NCBI GenBank assembly: GCA_017644425.1
Contig: JAEPLN010000001.1
Span: forward strand, 496,001-560,000
Source of the DNA: Prochlorococcus marinus CUG1433
GTDB lineage: Bacteria > Cyanobacteriota > Cyanobacteriia > PCC-6307 > Cyanobiaceae
Reading direction: 5' to 3'
Length of the DNA: 64,000 nt
The notes beneath the pieces are model-generated. The model was given only the letters and a program-made list of their open reading frames with translations, was not told the DNA's origin and did not search any database. Positions 28,510-36,971 of this stretch are shown piece after piece. The translations under genes were made by a program, and so were the position numbers. The first letter of the stretch is position 1; every line of letters begins with the position of its first letter.

Positions 28510-29181
28510 ATGTCAATTTTGCCAAGAAGATTTGCGCGAATCAAAAGTGTTTTAGATTGCAGAATAAAGAACTTAACTGTTTTAGTTGAGGATGTCAATA
28601 AGCCACATAATCTATCAGCAATATTAAGAACCTGTGATGCGGCTGGAGTTTTCGAAGCAAATTTTATTAACAAAATGAATGCAGTTAAGACTTTTAACAG
28701 TACTGCTCAAGGGAGTCAAAAATGGGTGAAACTAAAAAATCATGAAAATACGATAACAGCTATATCTGATTTAAAGAATAAGGGTTTTAAATTATATGGA
28801 ACAACTCTCAATAGTGAATCAGAAGATTACAGAAATTTTGATTATTCTCAAAATACATGTTTTGTTTTAGGAGCAGAAAAATGGGGATTAAGTAAAGAAC
28901 TCATATCGATGGTTGATCAATCAATTTTCATACCTATGAGAGGTATGGTTCAATCCCTGAATGTTTCAGTTGCTGCTTCCATATTATTATTTGAAGCTAT
29001 TCGTCAGAGAAAAAATAAAGGTATATTGCCAACTAATGGAGAAGGTTTGAATATAGATGAATATCAAAAGACGCTTTTTGAATGGTGTTACCCAGAATTA
29101 GCTATGATTTATAAAAAATCAGGTAGAAAATATCCAAAGTTGAATGATCAAGGAGAACTTGATCCTTCTAGAAATAACTAA
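28510..29181 (+). CDS. trmH: tRNA (guanosine-2'-O-)-methyltransferase, SpoU family
   Basis: A SPOUT methyltransferase of 223 residues. All three SpoU motifs are present: NKPHNLSAILRTCDAAGVFE (motif 1, about residues 30-49), CFVLGAEKWGLSKELI (motif 2) and PMRGMVQSLNVSVAASILLF (motif 3, about 143-162). The N-terminal RRFARIKSVLDCRIKNLTVL and length favour TrmH, which modifies G18 of tRNAs, over the rRNA enzyme RlmB. Convergent with the downstream permease gene (2 bp). Confidence 0.85.
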   Translation: MSILPRRFARIKSVLDCRIKNLTVLVEDVNKPHNLSAILRTCDAAGVFEANFINKMNAVKTFNSTAQGSQKWVKLKNHENTITAISDLKNKGFKLYGTTLNSESEDYRNFDYSQNTCFVLGAEKWGLSKELISMVDQSIFIPMRGMVQSLNVSVAASILLFEAIRQRKNKGILPTNGEGLNIDEYQKTLFEWCYPELAMIYKKSGRKYPKLNDQGELDPSRNN

Positions 29182-29183
29182 AT

Positions 29184-30029
29184 TTATTCAAACTTTTGAT
29201 TATCAAAAATTTCTTCGAGATCCTCCCCTATAAAAGAAAGACCTAAAACTAAAAAAAACATTGCCAAACCTGGGAATAAAGCCGTCCACCATATACCAGT
29301 AGGTAAAGCTGCAAGTGCAAGATTTAAATCACTTCCCCACTCTGGGACATCTGCAGGAACACCAAGACCTAAAAATCCTAAACTACCTAGTACCAAAACA
29401 GCATCCGCAGCATTTAGGGTAAGAAGAATAGGCAAAGGAGTTATTACATTTGGAAGAATATATTTAAAAATAATTGTTTTAACATCAGCTCCTGAAACTT
29501 TAGCTGCTTCAACATAAGTTTCGGATTTAACCAACATTGTCTGATTTCTAATTAATCTAAAATATTGAGGCGAGTAAACAATACATAATGCCAAAGCCGC
29601 ATTAAAAATACCCTTGCCTAATACAAAAGCTACAACTACTGAAAGCAAAATTACAGGTATTGAAAAAATAGTATCCATTATTAGTGATAGGCATTTATCA
29701 AAAAAACCACCAAAATATCCACTTAATAATCCCAATGGCAAACCCAAACTTAACGAAAAAAGAATTGCTAAAAATACAACTTCTATAGCTAAGGATGATC
29801 CTTGCAAAGTTCTTAAGCAAACATCTCTTCCTAATCTATCTGTGCCACAGAAATGACTAAGTGAAGGAGGGGCAAAGATATCATTGCTCAACATTGAAAA
29901 TGAATAACCAAAAAAATTATTGACCTCTAAAAATTTCATTATTAAAACAACAAGAAGATAAAAAAGTACAATTAAAAATCCAACTTTTCTGATTTTTGCA
30001 CCGATACGATTAATTGAGTAAATATCCAA
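29184..30029 (-). CDS. ABC transporter permease, DppC/OppC-like
   Basis: Inner-membrane permease of the peptide/nickel class, 281 residues with six spans. Marks: FAPPSLSHFCGTDRLGRDVC (about residues 50-69, the family GTDxxGRDxxSR-type segment), and the EAA loop YVEAAKVSGADVKTIIFKYI LPNV (about 171-194). No DppB partner, ATPase or binding protein is adjacent, so the rest of the transporter is encoded elsewhere. The substrate cannot be read from the permease. Confidence 0.85.
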   Translation of the reverse strand: MDIYSINRIGAKIRKVGFLIVLFYLLVVLIMKFLEVNNFFGYSFSMLSNDIFAPPSLSHFCGTDRLGRDVCLRTLQGSSLAIEVVFLAILFSLSLGLPLGLLSGYFGGFFDKCLSLIMDTIFSIPVILLSVVVAFVLGKGIFNAALALCIVYSPQYFRLIRNQTMLVKSETYVEAAKVSGADVKTIIFKYILPNVITPLPILLTLNAADAVLVLGSLGFLGLGVPADVPEWGSDLNLALAALPTGIWWTALFPGLAMFFLVLGLSFIGEDLEEIFDNQKFE

Positions 30030-30105
30030 AATTTTTTTTAAAGATATGAATGAAATATACCCAATTCTTAAAAAAAAAATAGCTATTAATTTTAAATTAA
30101 AAAAA

Positions 30106-31914
30106 TTACTGGTTTAATTTTAGGACTGCCATAAAAGCTTCTTGAGGAACTTCAACTTTACCCATCGCCTTCATCCTCTTTTTACCTTTGGCTTGTTTCT
30201 TTAAAAGTTTCTTTTTCCTAGAAATATCTCCTCCATAACATTTAGATAAAACATCTTTTCGTAAAGCACTTATACTTTCACTTGCAATAATCCTGCTACC
30301 GATTGATGCTTGAATAGGTATTTTAAATTGTTGTTTTGGAATAAGTTCTTTTAATTTCTCAACTAAACTTCTGCCAATTCCATAGGCCTTTTCCTTATGA
30401 ACAATAGAAGTTAATGGATCTGCTCTTTCTGAGTTTATTAGAACATCTAACCTAACAAGGTCATTCTTTCTATAGCCAATCAAATGATATTCCATTGATG
30501 CATAACCTTGGGTCCTACTTTTCATTTGATCAAAGAAATCTGTAACTACTTCTGCTAATGGAATTTCGTAAATTAAAGTAACTCGATCTGTTGTTATGTA
30601 TTTCATATCTATAAATACTCCCCTCCTTTCCTGACATAAGCCCATTAATGTTCCATTAAATTCATTGGGAGCATAAATTTCCATTTTTACATAAGGCTCT
30701 TCTATTGATTCTCTAAGTTGTGGATCAGGAATTGTAGAAGGATTATCAATAAAGATATGTTCCTGTTGATTTAAATTAACCTTATAGATAACCGATGGTG
30801 CCGTTACGATTAGATCCAAATCATATTCTCTTTCTAATCTTTCTTGTACGATCTCCATATGAAGAAGTCCTAAGAATCCGCACCTAAATCCGAAGCCCAT
30901 TGCGCTGCTGGTTTCGGGCTCATATTTTAAAGCAGCATCAGATAATTGTAATTTTTCAAGAGATACTCTTAAATCTGGGAATTGATCAGCATCAGTAGGA
31001 AATAAGCCGCAAAAAACCATAGGATTTGCTGTCTTATAACCAGGCAAAGGATCATTGGCAGGAGAATTTAAAAGAGTAATCGTATCTCCCACTCTCGCAT
31101 CAGCGACTGATTTTATAGAAGCAGCTAAATAACCAACTTCTCCTGCATGCAATTCATCAACTTGCTGCTGATCAGGTGCCATTATTCCTATTTCATCAAG
31201 TTCATAATTTTTTTTACTCGCCATTAATAATATCTTTTCTCTCTTATTAAGAGATCCAGATATTACTCTGAAATAGACAATAACTCCTCTGTATGGATCA
31301 TAATAAGAATCAAAAATGAGAGCCTTTGTAGGTAGTTTAATTTCATCTTGAGGAGGAGGTACTCTTCTTACGATTGCTTCCAAAATATCTTTAATACCAA
31401 CTCCAGTTTTTGCTGAACAATTTATTGCATTAGATGTATCAAGTCCAATAATCTCCTCTATTTCTCGTTTTATTTTTTCAGCATCAGCACCTGGTAAATC
31501 AACTTTATTTAAAACAGGAATTATTTCAAGATTATTTTCTAAGGCGAGATAAACATTAGCTAAGGTTTGAGCTTCTACTCCCTGACTTGCATCAACCACC
31601 AGTAAAGCTCCTTCACAAGCTTGAAGTGATCTACTAACCTCGTAAGAAAAATCAACATGCCCTGGGGTATCTATTAAGTTCAAAACATATTCTTGAGAAT
31701 CTTCAGCTTCATATTTCATCCTAGCGGCCTGCAACTTGATAGTAATTCCTCTCTCTCTTTCAAGGTCCATACTGTCCAAAAATTGTTCTTGCATATCCCT
31801 TTGCTGAACAGTACCAGTATCTTGGAGTAACCTATCGGCAAGGGTAGATTTACCATGGTCAATATGAGCGATTATGCAGAAATTTCTTATTTTTGAAACA
31901 GATATATCAGTCAT
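30106..31914 (-). CDS. lepA: translation elongation factor 4
   Basis: Ribosome-associated GTPase of 602 residues. G1 [16 protein letters not shown]2 region with [15 protein letters not shown]3 [10 protein letters not shown] and G4 NKVDLPGAD are complete, and the LepA-specific C-terminal domain ends with [25 protein letters not shown]. It is an isolated monocistronic gene with a 54-bp gap to mqo. Confidence 0.97.
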   Translation of the reverse strand: MTDISVSKIRNFCIIAHIDHGKSTLADRLLQDTGTVQQRDMQEQFLDSMDLERERGITIKLQAARMKYEAEDSQEYVLNLIDTPGHVDFSYEVSRSLQACEGALLVVDASQGVEAQTLANVYLALENNLEIIPVLNKVDLPGADAEKIKREIEEIIGLDTSNAINCSAKTGVGIKDILEAIVRRVPPPQDEIKLPTKALIFDSYYDPYRGVIVYFRVISGSLNKREKILLMASKKNYELDEIGIMAPDQQQVDELHAGEVGYLAASIKSVADARVGDTITLLNSPANDPLPGYKTANPMVFCGLFPTDADQFPDLRVSLEKLQLSDAALKYEPETSSAMGFGFRCGFLGLLHMEIVQERLEREYDLDLIVTAPSVIYKVNLNQQEHIFIDNPSTIPDPQLRESIEEPYVKMEIYAPNEFNGTLMGLCQERRGVFIDMKYITTDRVTLIYEIPLAEVVTDFFDQMKSRTQGYASMEYHLIGYRKNDLVRLDVLINSERADPLTSIVHKEKAYGIGRSLVEKLKELIPKQQFKIPIQASIGSRIIASESISALRKDVLSKCYGGDISRKKKLLKKQAKGKKRMKAMGKVEVPQEAFMAVLKLNQ

Positions 31915-31968
31915 TTAGAAAGAAAACTCTCCTCTTATTACATCTTGATTAATATTAGCTAATTAGAT

Positions 31969-33465
31969 TTATGGATGGAAACCAAAAATTGAATTATTTC
32001 TTTTTTTGATGTCTTTTATGAAGGTACTGTCATTTTGAGAGGCCGATAATTCTGGATAAATTAACTCATTTATTTTTTTCTGAAGATTATGCTTGTCGTT
32101 TAAAAATAAAACGGATTTTTCTAGAACCTCAACCATAATTGAAACCGCAGTGCTCGCACCTGGGGATGCCCCTAACAAAGCAGACAATGATCCATCAGAT
32201 GAATTCACAATCTCCGTTCCAAATTTCAAAGAGCCACCACCTTTAGTTTTTTTAATTATTTGAACTCTTTGACCAGCATTTTTTAAATACCAATCTGAAG
32301 GATTAGCTGATGGCATCATATTCTTCAAATTCTCAACTCTCGAGTTATGGTTCTTTAATGATTGTGATATTAAATAATTAATTAAATCTTTGTTCTTGTA
32401 ACCAACGTCTAACATAGAAAAAATATTATTCTTTTTAATTGAACTAAATAAGTCTAAGTAAGAACTTTGCTTTAGAAATTTTGTTGTAAATCCAGCAAAA
32501 GGTCCGTATAAAAGAAGTTTTCTATTATCAATCCATCTTGTATCTAAATGAGGCACAGACATTGGTGGCGATCCAATATCAGCCTTACCATAAACTTTTG
32601 AGTTATGTTTTTCTGTTAGATCTTTTTTCTCGCAAATAAGCCATTTCCCACTAACAGGAAATCCGCCATAACTATTTGCTTCTGGAATTTTCGATTTTTG
32701 TAAATAATTAATTGTTTTTCCACCAGCACCAAGAAAAACATAGCCAGTTCTAATTGAAGTTGTTATACCTTCTGAACTAATTTCTAGTTCCCATTTTTTT
32801 CTATCAATTTTCTTTAAATCTAATAATTCTGTTTTGTATCTAATTTCAACATTATTGTTTAAAGAAACTAATGACAAATACTCTTTTGTGAGAGCCTCAA
32901 AATTAATATCTGTTCCTCTACTTATCCTGGTAGCAGCAATTTTGGCAAATGGATTCCTATCCTTTGTTATTAAGGGAGCCCATGATGAAATTTCATCAAA
33001 AGATGTAGAAAATTCCATATCATTAAATTCAGGATTTTCGGTCATTTTCTGAAACCTTTTTTTTAAAAAAGAAATATTATCCTGACCAGTCACAAAGCTT
33101 ATATGAGGAATAAATTTTAAAAACTTTTTAATATCAATTTTCCCTGCTTCATACAATGAGGCCCACAAAGACATAGATCTTTCAAAAGAACGATTTATTG
33201 AGAGCGCTTTATCTATTTTTATATTTCCTTTTTCATCTAAAGGTGTATAATTTAGCTCGCAATTAGCAGCATGTCCTGTTCCTGCATTATTTAAAGCGCC
33301 AGTACTTTCACTTCCTGGAGAATTTAATTTTTCTATAATAAGAATGTTTATATCTGGTAAAACTTCGGAAATTAAAAGCGCTAAAGTACTGCTCATTATC
33401 CCTGTTCCAACCAAGACTGCATCAAAATAGCTAATATTGTCAGTGGAATTTTTAAATGAAGTCAC
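31969..33465 (-). CDS. mqo: malate:quinone oxidoreductase
   Basis: FAD enzyme at the membrane that oxidises malate to oxaloacetate and reduces quinone. N-terminal FAD motif [20 protein letters not shown], and family segments [45 protein letters not shown] and [17 protein letters not shown]. The length of 498 residues is normal. Feeds electrons into the same quinone pool as NDH-1 and the cytochrome chain. Confidence 0.95.
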   Translation of the reverse strand: MTSFKNSTDNISYFDAVLVGTGIMSSTLALLISEVLPDINILIIEKLNSPGSESTGALNNAGTGHAANCELNYTPLDEKGNIKIDKALSINRSFERSMSLWASLYEAGKIDIKKFLKFIPHISFVTGQDNISFLKKRFQKMTENPEFNDMEFSTSFDEISSWAPLITKDRNPFAKIAATRISRGTDINFEALTKEYLSLVSLNNNVEIRYKTELLDLKKIDRKKWELEISSEGITTSIRTGYVFLGAGGKTINYLQKSKIPEANSYGGFPVSGKWLICEKKDLTEKHNSKVYGKADIGSPPMSVPHLDTRWIDNRKLLLYGPFAGFTTKFLKQSSYLDLFSSIKKNNIFSMLDVGYKNKDLINYLISQSLKNHNSRVENLKNMMPSANPSDWYLKNAGQRVQIIKKTKGGGSLKFGTEIVNSSDGSLSALLGASPGASTAVSIMVEVLEKSVLFLNDKHNLQKKINELIYPELSASQNDSTFIKDIKKRNNSIFGFHP

Positions 33466-33535
33466 AACAGAAAATTATCTTTTTTGCAATTAATCAAATT
33501 TCTTTCTAGGCTTATTATAAAGTTAATACAAAATT

Positions 33536-33781
33536 ATGAGTACTGAAACACTCTCGCTGACAAATGAAAATGTAGAAAAAGTCCTTGACGAGCTTAGACC
33601 TTTTTTAATATCTGATGGAGGCAATGTAGAAATAGCAGAAATAGATGGTCCAATTGTCAAAGTCAGACTTCAAGGTGCATGTGGTAGTTGTCCAAGTAGT
33701 ACTATGACTCTAAAAATGGGTATTGAAAGAAAGTTAAAAGAAATGATTCCTGAAATAAGCGAAGTAGTCCAGGTTTTATAG
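33536..33781 (+). CDS. NifU-like (Nfu) iron-sulfur cluster carrier
   Basis: An 81-residue single Nfu domain. [20 protein letters not shown] and [21 protein letters not shown] carry the conserved CxxC that holds a transferable cluster. Cyanobacteria use this short NfuA protein as an essential scaffold for 4Fe-4S clusters, including those of photosystem I. Monocistronic, divergent from mqo with 70 bp between. Confidence 0.93.
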   Translation: MSTETLSLTNENVEKVLDELRPFLISDGGNVEIAEIDGPIVKVRLQGACGSCPSSTMTLKMGIERKLKEMIPEISEVVQVL

Positions 33782-33802
33782 AAATTTATAACTGAAAATA
33801 TT

Positions 33803-34060
33803 TTACTTAGTTTTTAATTCCTTCAACAAAGATGATTCCATATCAAGGCAATCAATTGGAAGGCCTTGACCAATAGCGATTAAAAGCGGTGCGAGAATTC
33901 CTAGAGTAAAAACTAAATTTGATTGGCTTACATCATATTTACTCAAAGTAAAAGTTATCAAATAAATAATTGAAAAATACGCATGCAATGAAAAAAATTC
34001 TTTTGGCTTTAGGACTGGCCACCTTAAAGTATTGCCCAAGAAATATAAAAAACCTGTCAT
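33803..34060 (-). CDS. hypothetical membrane protein, 85 residues
   Basis: Two hydrophobic stretches (about residues 27-40, AYFSIIYLITFTL, and 48-66, LVFTLGILAPLLIAIGQGL) with a charged tail ending LKELKTK. The N terminus MTGFLYFLGNTLRWPVLKPK looks amphipathic. No family recognised. Convergent with the Nfu gene; divergent from the riboswitch unit. Confidence 0.6.
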   Translation of the reverse strand: MTGFLYFLGNTLRWPVLKPKEFFSLHAYFSIIYLITFTLSKYDVSQSNLVFTLGILAPLLIAIGQGLPIDCLDMESSLLKELKTK

Positions 34061-34183
34061 AAAAAAATAGTTATATGAAAATTAAACCAAATATAAACAT
34101 AATCCTTTTTAGAGACTATTAATAAAAAAATTTACCTAAGATAATAAAAAAAAGATTAAATCTTCGTTTCTATATGTTAAAGC

Positions 34184-34213
34184 TAGACATCTCCAGAGAA
34201 ATACGTTTATAAT
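34184..34213 (+). promoter_or_regulatory. sigma70-type promoter of the riboswitch/DUF4278 unit
   Basis: A -35 element TAGACA (34184-34189, 5 of 6 to TTGACA), an 18-nt spacer and a perfect -10 TATAAT (34208-34213). The predicted transcript start is about 34219-34221, giving a leader of about 90 nt ahead of the small gene. Confidence 0.75.
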
Positions 34214-34219
34214 TGTTTT

Positions 34220-34233
34220 GTAGCAATTGCTAC
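34220..34233 (+). promoter_or_regulatory. putative NtcA-binding palindrome at the transcription start
   Basis: GTAGCAATTGCTAC is a perfect match to the NtcA consensus GTA-N8-TAC and is fully palindromic. It starts 7 nt after the -10 box, so it would cover +1 to about +14. At this place the regulator would block rather than activate transcription. NtcA is active under nitrogen limitation, so the unit would be off in that state. The match is seen directly; the binding is inferred. Confidence 0.65.
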
Positions 34234-34237
34234 TTTT

Positions 34238-34283
34238 CGTTCACCCTCTTCGGAGGGCGCAGTTCGAGTCATACCATGGAACG
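34238..34283 (+). ncRNA. glutamine riboswitch, Downstream-peptide/glnA-type aptamer
   Basis: P1 is formed by CGTTC (34238-34242) with GAACG (34279-34283); P2 is CCCTC-ttcg-GAGGG (34244-34257). Between P2 and P1 lies a conserved-looking joining segment, GCGCAGTTCGAGTCATACC. This layout and the sequence match the Downstream-peptide motif, a cyanobacterial RNA class that binds L-glutamine like the glnA motif. It sits in the leader of a small ORF, the arrangement for which the class was named. The in-frame ATG 34276-34278 lies against P1 and a second ATG at 34288 follows it, so P1 pairing could mask initiation. Confidence 0.8.
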
Positions 34284-34311
34284 GGGGATGGCCGTGTTGT
34301 CACATCGAAAC

Positions 34312-34485
34312 ATGACTACTTTAACTTACAGAGGTAAAAACTACGTTCAAAATAAAGAAGCTGTTAAAAAGCAACTTGTTGAACTTACCTACAGAAGAAA
34401 CGTATACACCAACAGATTGGATGACGCTTCTTCAAGTAATGAAAAAGCAGAATTAAATTACAGAGGTGTAAATTACACTAAATAA
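34312..34485 (+). CDS. DUF4278 small protein under glutamine-riboswitch control
   Basis: The 57-residue protein has two to three TYRG-type repeats: MTTLTYRGKNYVQ at the start, ELTYRRNVY in the middle and ELNYRGVNYTK at the end, as in DUF4278. The start is chosen at ATG 34312; in-frame ATGs at 34288 and 34276 would add 8 or 12 residues and lie within or beside the aptamer. No Shine-Dalgarno is clear for any. Followed by a strong terminator, so it is a single-gene transcript. The leader predicts expression when glutamine is plentiful. By analogy with riboswitch-controlled glutamine synthetase inhibitors it may act on nitrogen assimilation, but this is speculation. Confidence 0.75.
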   Translation: MTTLTYRGKNYVQNKEAVKKQLVELTYRRNVYTNRLDDASSSNEKAELNYRGVNYTK

Positions 34486-34503
34486 TTTAATTTAAAAAAG
34501 GAT

Positions 34504-34531
34504 AAGCCCCTATTTCAGGGGCTTTTTTTTT
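34504..34531 (+). terminator. rho-independent terminator after DUF4278
   Basis: Stem AAGCCCC / GGGGCTT (7 bp, loop tatttca) is followed by nine T residues (34523-34531). It closes the riboswitch transcript just 18 bp past the stop codon. Confidence 0.92.
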
Positions 34532-34562
34532 GGCTATATTTATCAAGAGTACTTTAAAAAAT

Positions 34563-35357
34563 ATGTCTGAAAGTTGCTGTAATACAAACACATCGAAAAA
34601 AACACCTAATCAACTAGATCATAAAGATGCGATTCAAGAAAGATATGGATCAGCCGCATTAGAAAAAGAGAGTTGTCTTTGTACACCAGTTGGCTTTAAT
34701 CCCGCTTTACTTGAAGCAATTCCTCAAGAGGTTATTGAAAGAGACTACGGATGTGGTGATCCAACAAAATATGTTCAAAAAAATGATATTGTCTTAGATC
34801 TTGGAAGTGGTAGCGGAAAAAATGCTTTTATTTGTGCCCAAATTGTTGGAAAAGAAGGGAAAGTTATTGGAGTTGATCAGAATCCTGATATGCTTTCTTT
34901 ATCTAGATCAGCCTCTAAAGAAGTTACAAAAAATATAGGTTTCAACAATACAGAATTTATTAAAGGATCAATTGAAAAACTTGATGAATTAGATAAAGAT
35001 TTAAATCCATTAATCGCCGACAAATCAGTTGATATTATTTTAAGTAATTGCGTTTTAAACTTGGTAAGTCCAGAATCTAGAAATAACCTTCTAAAAAACA
35101 TAAAGAGAGTTTTAAATGATAATGGAAGAATTGCAATTAGCGATATTGTCTCTAACAAAAAAGTTCCTTTAAGATTGCAAAATGATCATGATCTATGGAC
35201 AGGATGTATTAGTGGAGCATGGTATGAGCCTGAGTTTATAAGTGATTTTAAAAAACTTGGTTTTAAAAATTTAGAATTTGCAGAAAGAAGTGCTGAACCT
35301 TGGAAAGTAATTGAGGATATTGAATTTAGAACAGTAACTTTAGTAGGCAAAATTTAA
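34563..35357 (+). CDS. arsM: ArsM-like SAM-dependent methyltransferase
   Basis: A class I methyltransferase resembling arsenite methyltransferase. The SAM site is VLDLGSGSGKNAFICAQIVG. Three Cys positions typical of ArsM are seen: ESCLCTPVGF near residue 41, ILSNCVLNLV in the core, and WTGCISGAWYEPEF near the C terminus. A Cys pair (SCCNT) lies at the N terminus. I start at ATG 34563; the TTG at 34530 falls in the terminator T-run and is unlikely. Marine cyanobacteria methylate arsenic, so the role fits, but related uncharacterised methyltransferases exist. Confidence 0.72.
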   Translation: MSESCCNTNTSKKTPNQLDHKDAIQERYGSAALEKESCLCTPVGFNPALLEAIPQEVIERDYGCGDPTKYVQKNDIVLDLGSGSGKNAFICAQIVGKEGKVIGVDQNPDMLSLSRSASKEVTKNIGFNNTEFIKGSIEKLDELDKDLNPLIADKSVDIILSNCVLNLVSPESRNNLLKNIKRVLNDNGRIAISDIVSNKKVPLRLQNDHDLWTGCISGAWYEPEFISDFKKLGFKNLEFAERSAEPWKVIEDIEFRTVTLVGKI

Positions 35358-35393
35358 AAAAATCAAGAGTTTAAAAATATAATTTAAATTTCT

Positions 35394-36578
35394 ATGAGAA
35401 ATAATCTAAGAGATCAAATACCAGCATTAAAAAATAAGTATTATTTCAACTATGGTGGTCAAGGGCCATTACCAAAATCTTCTCTAGAAGAAATAATTAA
35501 ATCTTGGGAAATTATTCAAGATTTAGGACCATTTACAAATGATATGTGGCCTTTTATTTACAAAGAAATATTGACCACAAAAAGAATCATTGCACAAAAA
35601 TTAGGAATCAATTCAAAGAATGTAGCTTTAACCGAGAATATCTCTTCCGGTATGATTTTGCCCTTTTGGGGAATAAAAGTAGAAGAGGGGGAAGAGTTGT
35701 TAATAAGTGACTGTGAACATCCTGGAGTGGTTGCTGCAAGTCGAGAATTTTGCAGAAGAAATAAATTAATATTGAAAATTTTGCCAATCCAAAAAATTAA
35801 AAATCTAAATGACGAAAATATAATTTCAGAGATTTTAAAAAATCTAAATAGTAAGACTAGGATCCTAATTATTTCTCATATATTATGGAACTTTGGATAT
35901 AAAATTCCTTTAAAACAAATTTCAATCGAATTAAAAAATAATCGAGAAAACTCTTATTTACTTGTTGATGGGGCTCAAACCTTTGGGCACATAAACATTG
36001 AAGAAGAAGTTTTTTATTCTGATTTATATTCAATTACTTCTCATAAATGGGCATGTGGTCCAGAAGGACTTGGAGCCATTTATTTATCAGATCGATTTAT
36101 TTATGAAACAGATCCAACAATAATTGGTTGGAAATCATTAAAAAAAGAACAAGGAATTTATGAGCCTTCAGATAATCTTTTTCATGATGATGCAAGGAAA
36201 TTTGAAGTAGCCACGTCTTGTATTCCTTTACTTGCTGGACTCCGGAATTCTTTAGATCTTTTGGATAAAGACTGCCCTGAAAAAGATAAATCTAAAAATA
36301 TCAAAAAATTAAGTGAAAAACTTTGGGATAAATTGAATCAATTAAATGAAGTTGAATTAGTTTTAGATAAAAAATACTTAAATGGGATAGTTAGTTTTAA
36401 TATCGACAATATCGAAGATAAAGATAAATTTGTGAAGAAACTTGGAGAAAAAAAAATTTGGATTAGAGTTTTAGAAGATCCAAAATGGTTTAGAGCATGC
36501 GTACATCAAATGACTACAGAAGCTGAGATTGATTTACTTTCTGAAGAAATAAAAAAAATACTGACTCAAAGTTTGTAA
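35394..36578 (+). CDS. class V aminotransferase fold, cysteine/cystine lyase-like (C-DES)
   Basis: A PLP enzyme of 394 residues. N-terminal YYFNYGGQGPLPKSSLEEI, substrate loop ISDCEHPGVVAASREFCRR, and PLP Lys in SITSHKWACGPEGLGAIYL (about residue 217). These features match the cyanobacterial L-cysteine/cystine C-S lyase (C-DES, Synechocystis Slr2143-like), which releases sulfide/persulfide for Fe-S work; isopenicillin-N epimerase-type desulfurases are close relatives. It follows the ArsM-like gene by 36 bp. Confidence 0.75.
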   Translation: MRNNLRDQIPALKNKYYFNYGGQGPLPKSSLEEIIKSWEIIQDLGPFTNDMWPFIYKEILTTKRIIAQKLGINSKNVALTENISSGMILPFWGIKVEEGEELLISDCEHPGVVAASREFCRRNKLILKILPIQKIKNLNDENIISEILKNLNSKTRILIISHILWNFGYKIPLKQISIELKNNRENSYLLVDGAQTFGHINIEEEVFYSDLYSITSHKWACGPEGLGAIYLSDRFIYETDPTIIGWKSLKKEQGIYEPSDNLFHDDARKFEVATSCIPLLAGLRNSLDLLDKDCPEKDKSKNIKKLSEKLWDKLNQLNEVELVLDKKYLNGIVSFNIDNIEDKDKFVKKLGEKKIWIRVLEDPKWFRACVHQMTTEAEIDLLSEEIKKILTQSL

Positions 36579-36774
36579 CTAATCTTTTTTTTAATTATCG
36601 ATTTTTTAGGATCCCTTTTTGATAACAATTAACAACTCTATTTTTACAATCTTTTCTATGAGTTTTAAAAAAGAGTTAAGAAACCTTTTTCAATGTTAGC
36701 CAACCTTTTTTCTATTTTTTTTAAAATTCTTAAACAAACATTCATGTTGAAAATAGTTATTGTTATTGGTAAAA
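36579..36774. other. intergenic, no gene recognised
   Basis: Very AT-rich 196 bp after the C-DES gene. It contains poly-T runs and no convincing hairpin terminator or conserved RNA motif that I can name. It precedes a possible 36-residue peptide gene. Confidence 0.4.
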
Positions 36775-36885
36775 ATGTATAAAGGTCCTCAAAATATGGC
36801 GCTAAATACTTTTTTGCTTATCTTATTAGTAATCGCAAATTTTACGAATTTATATCTGACCCACTTTAGAAAAAAGAAAAAGTAA
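36775..36885 (+). CDS. single-span membrane microprotein, 36 residues
   Basis: Read by hand: ATG 36775-36777 (or ATG 36796, 29 residues), stop TAA 36883-36885. The sequence has a core hydrophobic stretch (FLLILLVIANFTNLYLTHF) and ends in the basic tail RKKKK. The size and layout resemble small photosynthetic membrane subunits, but it matches none that I know (not PetN, PetG, PsbM or PsaJ). It is isolated, with 86 bp before the convergent SDR gene. Confidence 0.4.
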   Translation: MYKGPQNMALNTFLLILLVIANFTNLYLTHFRKKKK

Positions 36886-36971
36886 ATCTTATTAGTAAGA
36901 TAAATAAATTTTTTAATTTTCTTTGACTTTTATTAATTTTCAGTTCTATTAGTATGTAGAGGAATTTTGAT

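Noticed and set aside
34213-34311. 33-residue N-terminal extension of the DUF4278 protein
   Set aside because: The bases form the promoter's start region and riboswitch aptamer, so the extension would be coded by structured RNA.
34530-34562. TTG-start extension of the ArsM-like protein
   Set aside because: The TTG lies in the T-run of the preceding terminator; the ATG at 34563 fits the family N terminus.
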